Shown: positions 33,812 to 43,725, numbered from the stretch's first letter. The stretch: DNA of 49,747 nt from Ruminococcus sp. (GCA_017473775.1 JAFUJH010000003.1:1-49747), one strand, 5' to 3'. Translations and numbers: made by a program. The notes: generated by a model not told the origin, from the sequence alone.

Positions 33812-33840
33812 AGTTTAGACCATTAGACGGGTATTGTCAA
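33812..33840 (-). promoter_or_regulatory. Sigma-A promoter of the N-terminal-dockerin gene
   Basis: Minus strand TTGACA (33840-33835), 17 bases, TAAACT (33817-33812), about 35 bases before the ATG. Confidence 0.65.
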
Positions 33841-33896
33841 TATAATTTCTAATTGATTAGCCTGAAACTTTTATCAGTGAAGATTACGCACACAAG

Positions 33897-33928
33897 AAAA
33901 GCCTCCTGCTCAGTGAGTCAGGAGGCTT
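33897..33928 (-). terminator. Intrinsic terminator after the SGNH esterase gene
   Basis: On the minus strand a perfect 10-bp stem AAGCCTCCTG/CAGGAGGCTT (33928-33919 with 33908-33899) is followed by TTCTTG. Confidence 0.85.
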
Positions 33929-33944
33929 GTGTTAATCTGATTTT

Positions 33945-34970
33945 TCAGGGTGAATAGGGAATCAGGGTGTTAATCTGTGACTCGGGGGTAAGCCCTGCAA
34001 GGTACTTCTGGATTGCGGTGGCGTCTCTTACGGTAACGATACCGTCTGCGTCTGTGTCAGCACACAGACGGACTACGCCGTCCTTAAACACCACGAGCTT
34101 TGCAAGATACTTCTGAATCAGTGTAGCATCTGAGATAGTAACCCTGCCTGATGCGTCAGGGTCGCCAAGGAGGTAATACTGACTTGCCGCCTTGGGCACA
34201 AGTCCCTCCTCCTCAAGAGTTGCTATCTCCTTGAGTATTACCTGAGCAATCAGGGCGTGACCCTGCTCAGAGGGGTGTATGCCGTCAGACTGAATTATGT
34301 TGTAATCCTGCATCTCTTTGTAATAATTATCAAAGGCTGTGTATATATCAGCAACGCGGATGTTGTCAAGCTGGTCTGATACATGGGCTATAATATCGGT
34401 GAATATGGGGGACAGAGTATCTGCCAGCGGAGCCAGCTGCTTGTACTGCTCGTGAGCATAAAGGGGATTGTACTGAGTCTGGAGTATAATGGAAACATCA
34501 GGATTCAGGGAGCGGATTTCCATACAAGAGAACAGGAGTTTTTCCTTGGCGTTGTCTACTGCCTTTCTGACATATTCCGAGTTTGTGCCGTTGCTCATAA
34601 TATCAATCAGCACAGCAGTGTCGGAGTCTCCGAGAAGACGGAGAATATCGTTGCCTCCGATAGAGATTATTACAAGGTCTGCAACCTCAAGCCCCTGCCT
34701 TGCTATCTCATCGTGACACACAACCCACAGCAGGTCTGCGGTGGTGTGTCCCGGGACTGCATCGTTGCTCAGAGCATAGTGCTTCTCCTTTGCAATCAAG
34801 GCACTGTAGCTGTTGTATATATCCTCAAGCCCATAACCCGAGGCAATGGAGTCGCCCAGTACCGACATATGAATCTGTGTGGGAGCAGGTGCACTATAGG
34901 CAGAAAAAACAGAAAGAATCAACAGAAGTATTGCTAAAGCTATAGCGATGTATTTCTTGGATTTTCTCAT
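33945..34970 (-). CDS. Secreted SGNH/GDSL esterase with C-terminal type I dockerin
   Basis: 341 aa; ATG 34970 with AGGAGG upstream. Signal peptide or membrane anchor (1 to about 26). The SGNH fold is seen in block I VLGDSIASGYG (Ser41), block III IGGNDILR and block V SDGIHPSEQGH with the Asp-x-x-His pair. The last 75 residues are a dockerin: GDPDASGRVTISDATLIQK and DTDADGIVTVRDATAIQKYL. Likely removes acetyl or other ester groups from plant polysaccharide while held on a scaffoldin by its dockerin. The M29 aminopeptidase gene lies 33 bases upstream on the same strand and is probably co-transcribed. Confidence 0.92.
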   Translation of the reverse strand: MRKSKKYIAIALAILLLILSVFSAYSAPAPTQIHMSVLGDSIASGYGLEDIYNSYSALIAKEKHYALSNDAVPGHTTADLLWVVCHDEIARQGLEVADLVIISIGGNDILRLLGDSDTAVLIDIMSNGTNSEYVRKAVDNAKEKLLFSCMEIRSLNPDVSIILQTQYNPLYAHEQYKQLAPLADTLSPIFTDIIAHVSDQLDNIRVADIYTAFDNYYKEMQDYNIIQSDGIHPSEQGHALIAQVILKEIATLEEEGLVPKAASQYYLLGDPDASGRVTISDATLIQKYLAKLVVFKDGVVRLCADTDADGIVTVRDATAIQKYLAGLTPESQINTLIPYSP

Positions 34971-35003
34971 TTTACTACCTCCTTATCAATTTATATACTT
35001 ATA

Positions 35004-36230
35004 TCAGAACGCCCAGTTGCCGTCCTTGAATATCTGCACCTGTGTGCCGTCTGAGGTTTTAGCAGTTATGCACAGGTCTTTTGTGCCAATCATAAAGTCC
35101 ACATGGACAATACTGTTGTTGATACCAAGCTCTCTGATTTCCTCCAGAGTGTACTTTTCGTAGTCCTTGACGCAGGCAGAAAATCCCTCACCAAAAGCAA
35201 GGTGACAGGCGGCGTTCTCGTCAAAGAGAGTGTTATAGAACAGAATACCTGAGTTGCGGATAGGGGAGTCATAGGGCACAAGAGCACATTCGCCAAGGTA
35301 GCGTGCACCTTCGTCGGTGTCGAGGATAGAGTTAAGGAGCTCCTCGCCCTTCTCTGCGTGAGCTTCTACAATTTTGCCGTTTTCAAATCTAAACCAGAAG
35401 TTTTCGATAAGTGCGCCCTGATAGGACAGAGGCATTGAAGCATATACTACACCGTCAGCACGGTTTCTGTCAGGAGAGGTGAAAACCTCCTCTGAGGGGA
35501 TGTTTGCGTTGAACTCAACATCGGAATTAAGGAGGGTCTCGCTGCCGCCCAGGAATCTGCCCTGAGGCAGAAGTCCGACAGTCAGGTCGGTGCCGTTTGA
35601 TGATGTGTAGTGAAGCTCTGTGATTGAGAGGGAGTTCAGATATTCATATCTGTTTTTAAGGTCTTCGTTGTGTTCCTCCCAGTTTTTGATGCCGTCGCCC
35701 TGTGCACGGGAAGTGTAAAGGATAGCCTCCCACAGCTTCTCAACTGCTACGGACGAACGCTCACCGGGGAACACCTTCTTTGCCCAGTCCTTGCCTGCAA
35801 CAGCGGCTATACACCACTGGTACTTGTTGTCCATCTCGTCCCTGTAGGGCTTGAACACACCGCGGCGGATACCAAGGCACTTTGCCATTTTCTTCTGATT
35901 GATGCCCTTGAGTCCGTCAGGATCCTCGCTCTCAAGATAAATCATAGCAGGCAGAGTCTTTGCTCTGTGCTTCATCTTCTCAATCTCCCAATCCTCAACA
36001 CGGGAGAGGACCTTTTCCTTCTGATATCTAACGCTTAATTTTCTCAGGGGCTGATAGCTCCACTCAACAGTAACTTTGCCTGCACCTGCGCGGTAGCATT
36101 CCTCAACCAGCATCTTTACAAATTCGGGCTGGTCAAGCTCGGCGACGATGACAACCTCCTGGTCCTTCTGTACATTAACGCCTTTTATTGCCAGAAGCTT
36201 TGCGTATTCTCTGAGTACGGTCTTTTTCAT
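35004..36230 (-). CDS. M29 family aminopeptidase (PepS/AmpS type)
   Basis: 408 aa; ATG 36230 with AAAGGAG. Cytosolic metallo-aminopeptidase that trims N-terminal residues from peptides. Signs: SSNGTDLTVGL, SEEVFTSPDRNRADGVVYAS (metal-binding Glu and the following conserved region), and HVDFMIGTKDL near the C-terminus with the conserved His-x-Asp. The length is normal for the family. It has its own promoter (36284-36311). Confidence 0.93.
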   Translation of the reverse strand: MKKTVLREYAKLLAIKGVNVQKDQEVVIVAELDQPEFVKMLVEECYRAGAGKVTVEWSYQPLRKLSVRYQKEKVLSRVEDWEIEKMKHRAKTLPAMIYLESEDPDGLKGINQKKMAKCLGIRRGVFKPYRDEMDNKYQWCIAAVAGKDWAKKVFPGERSSVAVEKLWEAILYTSRAQGDGIKNWEEHNEDLKNRYEYLNSLSITELHYTSSNGTDLTVGLLPQGRFLGGSETLLNSDVEFNANIPSEEVFTSPDRNRADGVVYASMPLSYQGALIENFWFRFENGKIVEAHAEKGEELLNSILDTDEGARYLGECALVPYDSPIRNSGILFYNTLFDENAACHLAFGEGFSACVKDYEKYTLEEIRELGINNSIVHVDFMIGTKDLCITAKTSDGTQVQIFKDGNWAF

Positions 36231-36283
36231 TTTATGTTCTCCTTTTGGTTTTATATTTTGTTTGCAGAGTTTCCTCTGATTTA

Positions 36284-36311
36284 ATTATACCATCACATAA
36301 ATTAAGGTCAA
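36284..36311 (-). promoter_or_regulatory. Sigma-A promoter of the aminopeptidase gene
   Basis: Minus strand TTGACC (36311-36306), 16 bases, TATAAT (36289-36284), about 54 bases before the ATG. Confidence 0.7.
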
Positions 36312-36342
36312 TACATAAACAGGTAAAAATCTCTTATATTCT

Positions 36343-36371
36343 TTGACATAAGAGCAGTACCAATGTATAAT
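36343..36371 (+). promoter_or_regulatory. Consensus sigma-A promoter of the YfhO-like gene
   Basis: TTGACA (36343-36348), exactly 17 bases, TATAAT (36366-36371). Both hexamers are perfect, which predicts strong expression. Confidence 0.85.
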
Positions 36372-36408
36372 GGTTTATGTAAATTCTAACAGATTGGGAG
36401 GCTTGTGT

Positions 36409-39189
36409 ATGACAGCTTCTGTAGGCGTAAAGGGAGCCGTCAAAAAGCTGAGAGACTTTTTGCACAGAAATATATTTATTATTCTGTCTTTCTTAGCTCC
36501 GATGGCTATAATGGCGTTGGTCTTTGCTGTGAAAAACTACTTTCCCTTTGGGGAACGAATGATTCCAACTTTTGATGCCTGGCATCAGTATTATCCGTTT
36601 CTGACAGAGTATCAGCGTATGCTCAAGGAGGGGGCGTCTGTGCTGTATTCTTGGAATACAGGCGGAGGAGCAAACTTCCTTGGTATTATCGCAAACTATG
36701 TGGCAAGCCCGTTGTATCTGCTCTCTGTATTTGTACCCTCGGGCACTCCGTGGCTTGCGGCATTCCTTGCAGGTACGGTTGCACTCAGAACAGGTATTGC
36801 AGGAATGTCCTTTGCTGTACTGCTCAGGAAGGTGTTCAGACGCAACGACCTATCGCTGGTGACTTTTTCTCTGATGTATGCTCTGTGTGCATATGTGCTG
36901 GGTTACTACTGGAATATGATGTGGCTTGATACAGTGGCGATTGTGCCCTTGGTTATCGCAGGCGTTCTGGCAGTGCTAAGAGAAAACAAGTTCTCTCTGT
37001 ATATAATATCCCTTGCTTTGTCTGTTATATGCAGTTTCTACATAGGCTATATGGTGTGCTTACTTGTGCTTATTTTCTGCGTTTGTTATACCATAGTTTC
37101 CTTCGTAAGCTTTAAGCACAGCCTTAAAAATGCAGGCAGGATGCTGGTGTATACACTGATTGCTTTTATGCTTACTGCGGCGGTGACGATACCTGCCTTT
37201 ATGATGTTGCAGGCTTCTGACAGTGCAGGCTCGGTAGCCGGTTTTTCCTTTGACTATAAAATCAACTATGCTTATGGTTACGGTGATGAAAATACACTGA
37301 TTCATACCCTTTCTGCAATAGTCCGTACTGCTACAAATATGCTGGCGTACACAAGACCCATTGTGGTTGACAAGGGACTGCCCAACATTGCCTGCGGTGT
37401 GCTGAGTCTGGTATTGATTCCTTTCTATATTTTTACAAAGAAGATAAAGCTCAGAGAAAAAATCGTGAGTATGAGTCTGCTTGTGTTCTTCCTGCTGAGC
37501 TTTGTTGTAAATCAGCTCAACTACATCTGGCACGGAATGAGCACCCCTGCAATGGTTTATTACCGCTGGAGCTTTATATTCTCCTTTGCGGTGGTTTTCC
37601 TTGCATACAGGGCGTTCACACTTATTGATGCATTCTCAAAGAAAACCTTTATCTTTGCGTCAATTCTGATGATGCTCTACCTTGGCTGTGCCTTCTTCCT
37701 GCAAAGGAAGCTGTCTGTGGCAATTACCCTTGCAGGTGCAGTTGTGATTATTGCAGGATTTGCTCTGTACAGGGCAGGCAGGATGAAGTATAGTGTTCTG
37801 TCAGTACTACTGTGTTTGTTTGTCATATGCGAGATGACCCTCAGTGCCTATTATGGTGTAACAACAGTCAGGTCAACATCAATTAATAATTATCCTGAAA
37901 GCTATGAGCAGGTTCAGACCCTTACTGAAATTGCAAAAGAAAACAGCGGCGAGGATATGATATACCGCACAGAGTTTATGACTCCTTACACACTTAACGA
38001 CGGAGATTTGTATTCTCTTTATACTATCACCACCTTCAACTCTATGGTGGATGATTCCTATGCAGATTTTCTCTCAGAATTCGGACTTGCCGCCTCAAAG
38101 GTGAACAACAGATATGCTTATTTAGAGACAACACCCGTGGCAAACCTGTTCCTCAATATCAAGTATCTTATCAGCAGAGAGGACGATGTTGTACTGGGCA
38201 CAAATTATCTTGATTTGGTTGCTACAACGGACGAGTGTACTTTGTATGAGAATACCGCCTATGTGCCCATGGGATTTATGGCGGATAAGAGCCTCCTTGA
38301 TTATAAGCTTCACAGCCAGTCCTACCTGTCAATTTGGGGTCAGAATGATATATTCCGACTTGCAACGGGTATAGAGGAGCCGGTGCTTACAGAGGTTGAG
38401 CCTGTAAAGGACATAGAGCTTACAGAGGATATAACCCTCAGAGAAGGCTTTGACCATAAATACATTTGTAATTTCAAGGAGAAAGAGGAGGAGACTGTCC
38501 TGACCTTGGATTATGAGGTGCCTGAGGACGGACTCTACTATGGCTGCTTCTATTCCTCAAGTGTTGATGATACAGAGCTTGTAGTAAACGGCGATGAGGA
38601 TAATGTGCTGACCTTTGACCAGAACTACTCGTATCTTGCTTCCCTTGGTGAGTACAAAAAAGGTGATATGCTCACAGCGAGGATATATTGCAAAGAGGGA
38701 AAAAGCAGTAATGTGACCGCATATCTTGCCCGACTTGAGCAGGAGGTATTTGACAAGGGCGTAGAAAAGCTCAGCAAAACAACAATGGAAGCAACCGAAT
38801 GGTCAGACAGAGGTCTCAAGGGCACTGTGAATGTGCAGGAGGAGGGACTTCTCTATACATCTGTGCTGTATACCGAGGGATGGAGTGCCTTCGTAGACGG
38901 AGAAGAAGTTGAGATTACTCCCGTGGCAGACAGCTTCATTGCCTTTGTATTGCCTGAGGGTGAGCATACTGTGGAGCTTCGGTATACACCGGTGGGATTG
39001 TATGCGGGCATAGGGGTGTCGGCTCTGGGTGTGGTTTTGTTTGCACTTCTGTGTGTACTCAGGAGGCAAAGCCCCACCTGCAAACAGACCACTGAGGAAA
39101 ACACAGCGGAATGTGTGGAAAACTGCTGTGATGCTTCTGAGGAGTCAGACGCTCAAAGTTGCATCAACGCAAATTGCACAGATAATTGA
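36409..39189 (+). CDS. YfhO-family large membrane protein (putative GT-C-like glycosyltransferase)
   Basis: 926 aa from ATG 36409, with GGGAGG 7 bases upstream; a GTG-type start before it would lie inside the promoter. About twelve membrane helices cover residues 20-490, with FDAWHQYYPFLTEYQRML and YSWNTGGGANFLG in the first outside loop, as in YfhO proteins, where Asp there is thought to be catalytic. An outside part follows (about 500-880) with a beta domain ending GEHTVELRYTPVGLYAG and a last helix. The tail after that helix is rich in Glu and Cys (TTEENTAECVENCCDASEES). YfhO proteins glycosylate wall or lipoteichoic polymers in some Firmicutes. The acceptor here is unknown. Confidence 0.85.
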   Translation: MTASVGVKGAVKKLRDFLHRNIFIILSFLAPMAIMALVFAVKNYFPFGERMIPTFDAWHQYYPFLTEYQRMLKEGASVLYSWNTGGGANFLGIIANYVASPLYLLSVFVPSGTPWLAAFLAGTVALRTGIAGMSFAVLLRKVFRRNDLSLVTFSLMYALCAYVLGYYWNMMWLDTVAIVPLVIAGVLAVLRENKFSLYIISLALSVICSFYIGYMVCLLVLIFCVCYTIVSFVSFKHSLKNAGRMLVYTLIAFMLTAAVTIPAFMMLQASDSAGSVAGFSFDYKINYAYGYGDENTLIHTLSAIVRTATNMLAYTRPIVVDKGLPNIACGVLSLVLIPFYIFTKKIKLREKIVSMSLLVFFLLSFVVNQLNYIWHGMSTPAMVYYRWSFIFSFAVVFLAYRAFTLIDAFSKKTFIFASILMMLYLGCAFFLQRKLSVAITLAGAVVIIAGFALYRAGRMKYSVLSVLLCLFVICEMTLSAYYGVTTVRSTSINNYPESYEQVQTLTEIAKENSGEDMIYRTEFMTPYTLNDGDLYSLYTITTFNSMVDDSYADFLSEFGLAASKVNNRYAYLETTPVANLFLNIKYLISREDDVVLGTNYLDLVATTDECTLYENTAYVPMGFMADKSLLDYKLHSQSYLSIWGQNDIFRLATGIEEPVLTEVEPVKDIELTEDITLREGFDHKYICNFKEKEEETVLTLDYEVPEDGLYYGCFYSSSVDDTELVVNGDEDNVLTFDQNYSYLASLGEYKKGDMLTARIYCKEGKSSNVTAYLARLEQEVFDKGVEKLSKTTMEATEWSDRGLKGTVNVQEEGLLYTSVLYTEGWSAFVDGEEVEITPVADSFIAFVLPEGEHTVELRYTPVGLYAGIGVSALGVVLFALLCVLRRQSPTCKQTTEENTAECVENCCDASEESDAQSCINANCTDN

Positions 39190-39303
39190 CTCCAAATATA
39201 GGTAAAATGTTAATTGAAAAGTATATCGGATTTATGATATTCTATATATGTAAAATTATCCCTTGAGAAGGTCGTTTCTATAAGGGAGACAGGAGGAAAA
39301 TTT

Positions 39304-42300
39304 ATGAAGATTAAAAGCCGTGCCGGAAGATTTTTTTCTATTCTTCTGGTTATCACAATGCTTATGTCTGTAGCCTCACTGGGTATTACTGCAGTATCAG
39401 CGGCAGGTGCAGAGCTTACTTATGATTTTAAGTATGCAAACGCCGGTTACGCTGAGGGCAGAATAACCCTCAAGGCAGGCTCAACTGCAGATTACGGTAC
39501 ATATAATCTGTACTGGGCAGACGACACAAAAGCACTCGACGGTTACGCACCCATCAAGTCCCTTAACCTGAACACAGCTGTAAATTATGTAGAGCTGGGC
39601 GAGTTTATTGCCATTCCTGCAGATGCAACAAAGGTAATTGCTGTTAAGGGAAGCACAAGCAAGACAGTAGCCGCTGCAACTGCAGTTTTTGACATCCCTG
39701 CAGATAAGCAGTTCAAGGCGTCAAGTTCTGAGAAGGAGTACGACTTCCAGGCACTTTCCGATATCCACATTCAGCACGATGACTCCTACTGGGTATACAG
39801 TAAGACTCACTGGGCAAACGCTCTTGAGATTGCAGCTCAGAGAGATGTAGAATTCGTTGCAGTTTGCGGCGACCAGGTTAACGGTTACGGCTACTCCAGC
39901 CTACAGAAGGAATGGCCTATATACCTGAAGATTCTGGCTGACTCCAGCTTCACAAACCCTGTTTTTGAGACAAACGGTAACCACGAACTCAAGGGTAACG
40001 GCGGAGACACTGCTCAGCAGCAGGACCACGATATCTACAAAATCGGATCAGGTCTTAATGTTGAGACAGGCACTATGCCTACCACTACTTACTATGAAAA
40101 GACAATCAACGGAGACCACTTCCTCTTTATGACTCTTGAGAACAGCGGCGCTCCCAACGAGTACTCAGAGTTCTCTGATGCACAGCTTGACTGGCTGGAG
40201 GGTCTGCTCAACAAGTACAAGAACGACGGCCACAAGATTATTCTGTTCCAGCACTCACTTATCAAGGGCTACGGCGCAGGTGATGATATTGAGACTCCCT
40301 TCTATGGCGGCGGACTCAATACAGACTTTGCTGATGTTCAGAGATTTATTGATATTCTTGAGGCAAACAAGGATGTAATCTGGTTCTCAGGTCACAGCCA
40401 TGTTGATTTCAAGTATAATTACAACTTCACCAATATGAACGGCACAAGTGCTTATTCTGTTCATATTCCTGCTACAACCTCAACAACTCATCCTAACCTG
40501 AGCACAGGCTCTAACGATTACATTATGAGCCCTGACAGCTCACAGGGTTACTTCGTAGATATGTACGGGGACTATGTTGTTATTAACGGCACAGACCTTG
40601 TGAAGAACGAGATTCTGCCTCTGTATACCTACCTTGTAGACTACACAGGCGAGACTCTTGTTGAGAACGATATGCCCGACCCCCCCATGGTAAACTATGA
40701 GAATGTACTTGTAGAGGTTGATGTAACCGCTCTGTCTGAGAATCCCTCATCCGTTAAGGTTATGCTTTACGGTGCTGATGACTCAACTCTCAGCAAAGAG
40801 GTTACAATGGCAAAGACCACCGATGGTACATATGCTGCTACAGTTTCCACTCAGTTTACAAAGATGAAGTTCATTGTAAACGGCAGCTCATCAGGTGAGT
40901 ATAATGTTGCAAACTGCAAGGTTGTACTCGGCGGAATCAAGGTTGCGGTTTCTCTGAGCGATATCAAGACAAAAGAAAACGGCAGCTGCACAAGCTGGGC
41001 AGTTGTGAATGCTTATGCATGGAATTCAAGCTCAAGCCAGAACACAGGTGCATGGCCGGGTACAGCTATGTCAAAGCAGTCAGACGGCACATATGCTATC
41101 CTGCTTCCTGAGGGTGTAAACCCCAATATGATTATCTTCAACAACGGTTCATCACAGACTGCTGACCTTGAGATTACTCCCTATGTTGTGTCAAGGACAG
41201 AGGGCAGCTACACACTCACTGACGGAAACGGCGAGATTGTAACACTGCCTCCCGTTACTACAGAGCCTGCTGACCCTGTAGAGACAATTACTGTTTACTT
41301 TGCAAAGGATAGCTCTTGGACAGATGCATATATCTACGGCTTCTATGGCGTTGAGGGTGGCACCGCAACAGGCGAGCCCTTGGGCACATATCCCGGTATT
41401 AAGATGACCTATGTAGAAACAGACGACAACGGTAAGGATATCTACTTCTGTGATGTTCCTGCTGATATCGATTATATCAAGTTCTCTGACGGCTCATCTA
41501 CTAACCGCCGTACAAATAACGCTCCCAAGTCTATGATTGCTGACGGAACCTGCTATTGCCTCGGCACATCTGCAGGCACTAACAAGTGGAATGTGAGCAC
41601 TTATGCATATGAGGCTCCCACAGACCCCACAGAGCCTGCTACCTCTGAGCCTGCAACAACTGTTCCTGTTACAACAGTTACAGAGCCTGTGTCTTCTGAG
41701 CCTGTATCCACAGATGCAACAGAGCCTTCTTCAACAGAGGATACCGAGCCTGTTTCTTCAGAGGTAATTACTACTGAGAACACAGAGCCTTCCTCAACTG
41801 CTCCTGTAGAGTACCTCTACGGTGACGCTGACTTGGACGGCGTTGTTACAATCAAGGACGCAACTCTCATTCAGAAGTATTCAGCAGAGCTTGCAGGTGC
41901 AGAGCTTGAGGGTACAGCCTTCACTCAGGCAAATGTAAGCGGTGACGCTGCAGTTAATATCAGAGACGCAACATACATCCAGAAGTTCGTTGCAAATCTC
42001 ATTGATGTGTTCCCCGTTGAAGAATCATCTGAGATTGCTGAGATAGGCGCAAGCGCAACTGAGCTTACTTCTCTCCTTGCAACTGTAAAGACAGCTCTTG
42101 AGGAGGAGACCTACTACGCATCCTATGTAGCATACACAAACCTGAAGAAAGCGTACTTCGCATACAAGGATGGCGCATCAGATGTTGATACCGCATACTC
42201 AGAGGTTAACACTGCACTTACAGCATATAACACAATGAAGAAGAACAATCCCAACCATGTGAACGCCTATGTAGGCTCCCTGGGCAATCCTTCAACCAAT

Positions 42301-42636
42301 GTGTCTTCAATTGACGGACTCACCTCCGGTACATATGCTATCAGAGGTTCCTTCAATGACTGGGGTAACGGTAATCCTTCTCTTGAGTATATGAACAAGG
42401 GTTCTGACGGTAAGTACTATATCTCTTATCAGCTCAACGCAGGTTCATACGAGTTCAAGTTCTACGACGGCAGCTGGTACGGCAACTCCGGCACAATGGA
42501 GGGCGGAGCCTCAGACTGGGTATTCACTACATCAGAGCAGAGCAACTGTTCACTTGATCTGACAGAGGACGGCGTATACAAGTTTGAGTATTATACCGAG
42601 TCCGGCAAGGTTAAGATTTCTGTTACAAAGGCTTGA
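39304..42636 (+). CDS. Secreted calcineurin-like phosphoesterase with starch-binding-like modules and dockerin
   Basis: 1110 aa; ATG with AGGAGG 7 bases upstream. Signal peptide (1 to about 33). A beta domain is followed by a metallophosphoesterase domain (about 148-440): ALSDIHIQ (154), VCGDQVNG (189), TNGNHELKG (225), ILFQHSLIKG (316) and SGHSHVD (about 362), the full two-metal set. Next come two CBM26-like modules (AVVNAYAWN...GAWPGTAMSK at about 566-620, and a second near 660-750), a Thr/Pro/Glu-rich linker, a type I dockerin (839 to about 905, GDADLDGVVTIKDATLIQK and SGDAAVNIRDATYIQKFV), a helical segment of FIVAR type, and a C-terminal X25-like beta module (RGSFNDWGNG, about 1011-1110). 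CBM26 and X25 modules are known from starch degraders such as R. bromii. The substrate could be phosphorylated starch or another phosphoester; this is inference. Confidence 0.9.
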   Translation: MKIKSRAGRFFSILLVITMLMSVASLGITAVSAAGAELTYDFKYANAGYAEGRITLKAGSTADYGTYNLYWADDTKALDGYAPIKSLNLNTAVNYVELGEFIAIPADATKVIAVKGSTSKTVAAATAVFDIPADKQFKASSSEKEYDFQALSDIHIQHDDSYWVYSKTHWANALEIAAQRDVEFVAVCGDQVNGYGYSSLQKEWPIYLKILADSSFTNPVFETNGNHELKGNGGDTAQQQDHDIYKIGSGLNVETGTMPTTTYYEKTINGDHFLFMTLENSGAPNEYSEFSDAQLDWLEGLLNKYKNDGHKIILFQHSLIKGYGAGDDIETPFYGGGLNTDFADVQRFIDILEANKDVIWFSGHSHVDFKYNYNFTNMNGTSAYSVHIPATTSTTHPNLSTGSNDYIMSPDSSQGYFVDMYGDYVVINGTDLVKNEILPLYTYLVDYTGETLVENDMPDPPMVNYENVLVEVDVTALSENPSSVKVMLYGADDSTLSKEVTMAKTTDGTYAATVSTQFTKMKFIVNGSSSGEYNVANCKVVLGGIKVAVSLSDIKTKENGSCTSWAVVNAYAWNSSSSQNTGAWPGTAMSKQSDGTYAILLPEGVNPNMIIFNNGSSQTADLEITPYVVSRTEGSYTLTDGNGEIVTLPPVTTEPADPVETITVYFAKDSSWTDAYIYGFYGVEGGTATGEPLGTYPGIKMTYVETDDNGKDIYFCDVPADIDYIKFSDGSSTNRRTNNAPKSMIADGTCYCLGTSAGTNKWNVSTYAYEAPTDPTEPATSEPATTVPVTTVTEPVSSEPVSTDATEPSSTEDTEPVSSEVITTENTEPSSTAPVEYLYGDADLDGVVTIKDATLIQKYSAELAGAELEGTAFTQANVSGDAAVNIRDATYIQKFVANLIDVFPVEESSEIAEIGASATELTSLLATVKTALEEETYYASYVAYTNLKKAYFAYKDGASDVDTAYSEVNTALTAYNTMKKNNPNHVNAYVGSLGNPSTNVSSIDGLTSGTYAIRGSFNDWGNGNPSLEYMNKGSDGKYYISYQLNAGSYEFKFYDGSWYGNSGTMEGGASDWVFTTSEQSNCSLDLTEDGVYKFEYYTESGKVKISVTKA

Positions 42637-42672
42637 TTTTTCCTAAGATAACATAAATTCTCCTATCAACGC

Positions 42673-42710
42673 AAATGGGCACTGACCTCCAAGGTCAGTG
42701 CCCATTTTGC
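42673..42710 (+). terminator. Intrinsic terminator after the phosphoesterase gene
   Basis: A perfect 15-bp stem (42673-42687 with 42693-42707) with a 5-base loop, then TTGC. Confidence 0.85.
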
Positions 42711-42732
42711 TTTACTGATGTATGCAGATATT

Positions 42733-42768
42733 AATAAAGGGAGCATCCGAAATCCGATGCTCCCTTTT
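42733..42768 (-). terminator. Intrinsic terminator after trxB
   Basis: A perfect 12-bp stem AAAGGGAGCATC/GATGCTCCCTTT (42736-42747 with 42756-42767), with an A/T-rich flank on the trxB exit side. Confidence 0.75.
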
Positions 42769-42785
42769 ATGAATGTGAGTGACGC

Positions 42786-43697
42786 TTATTTGCGATTGTC
42801 GATGTAGGCGCAAGCGGCAAGTGCGGCAACTGCTCCGTCTGCTGATGCAGTGGTAATCTGACGAATCTGCTTTGTTCTGCAGTCACCTGCAACGAATATA
42901 CCATCGGTGTCGGTGGTGCAGGTCTCGTCTGCAATTATATATCCCTGCTCATTAAGAGCGGTCATATCCTCAAATGCTTTGTTATCAGGTGCTAAACCTA
43001 TGGCAACAAACACACCCTGAGGATGTATTTCTGTTGTGGTGCCGTCCTCACCTTTCAGTACAACTGCCTCAAGCTCCTCTGTACCCTTGAAGCACTCAAC
43101 TGTAGTGCTCAGGATAATCTCTACATTATCACGGGCAGACAGTGCGTCGATGAGCTTCTGCTCGCCTGTAAGATAGGGAAGATTCTGGACGATGGTTACC
43201 TTTTTGCAGGTTTCTGCAAGGAGAGTTGCCTCAACTAAAGCTGAGTTGCCTCCGCCGATAACTGCAACCTCCTGTCCTGCGTAGAAGGCACCGTCGCATA
43301 CAGCACAGAAGGATATGCCTGTGCCGATGAGGTTTTGCTCACCCTCTACACCAAGTGTTCGGTGCTTGGCACCTGTGGCAATGATAACTGCCTTGGTTGT
43401 GTACTGACCGAAATCGGTTGTTACTGTAAATGTACCGTCCTCATTTTTTGTGATATTCTGAGCTTCCTCAAGCTCTACCTGTGCACCCTGACTGATAGCC
43501 TGGTCAACCATTTTGTCAGCAAGCTCTGTGCCGCTGATAGACAAAGCGGCAGGGAAGTTCTCAATTTTATGTGAGTAGGTAATCTGTCCGCCGAAGCCTG
43601 ATTTCTCAAGCACAAGGGCGGATTTGCCTGCACGGCAGGCATAGGTGGCGGCAGTGAGTCCTGCAGGGCCTCCGCCGATAATAACTATGTCATGCAT
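42786..43697 (-). CDS. trxB: Thioredoxin reductase
   Basis: 303 aa; ATG 43697 with AAGGAG upstream. FAD- and NADPH-dependent flavoprotein that reduces thioredoxin or related proteins. Motifs: FAD-binding IGGGPAGLTAATYACRAG, redox pair CAVCDG (CxxC), NADPH-binding IGGGNSALVEA and the C-terminal FVAGDCR with QITTASADGAVAA. It lies 77 bases after nrdD in the same direction and may supply electrons to the glutaredoxin-like domain fused to NrdD. A strong hairpin between the genes may reduce read-through. Confidence 0.95.
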   Translation of the reverse strand: MHDIVIIGGGPAGLTAATYACRAGKSALVLEKSGFGGQITYSHKIENFPAALSISGTELADKMVDQAISQGAQVELEEAQNITKNEDGTFTVTTDFGQYTTKAVIIATGAKHRTLGVEGEQNLIGTGISFCAVCDGAFYAGQEVAVIGGGNSALVEATLLAETCKKVTIVQNLPYLTGEQKLIDALSARDNVEIILSTTVECFKGTEELEAVVLKGEDGTTTEIHPQGVFVAIGLAPDNKAFEDMTALNEQGYIIADETCTTDTDGIFVAGDCRTKQIRQITTASADGAVAALAACAYIDNRK

Positions 43698-43725
43698 AGC
43701 TGATTCTCCTTTTTATAAATCCAAT

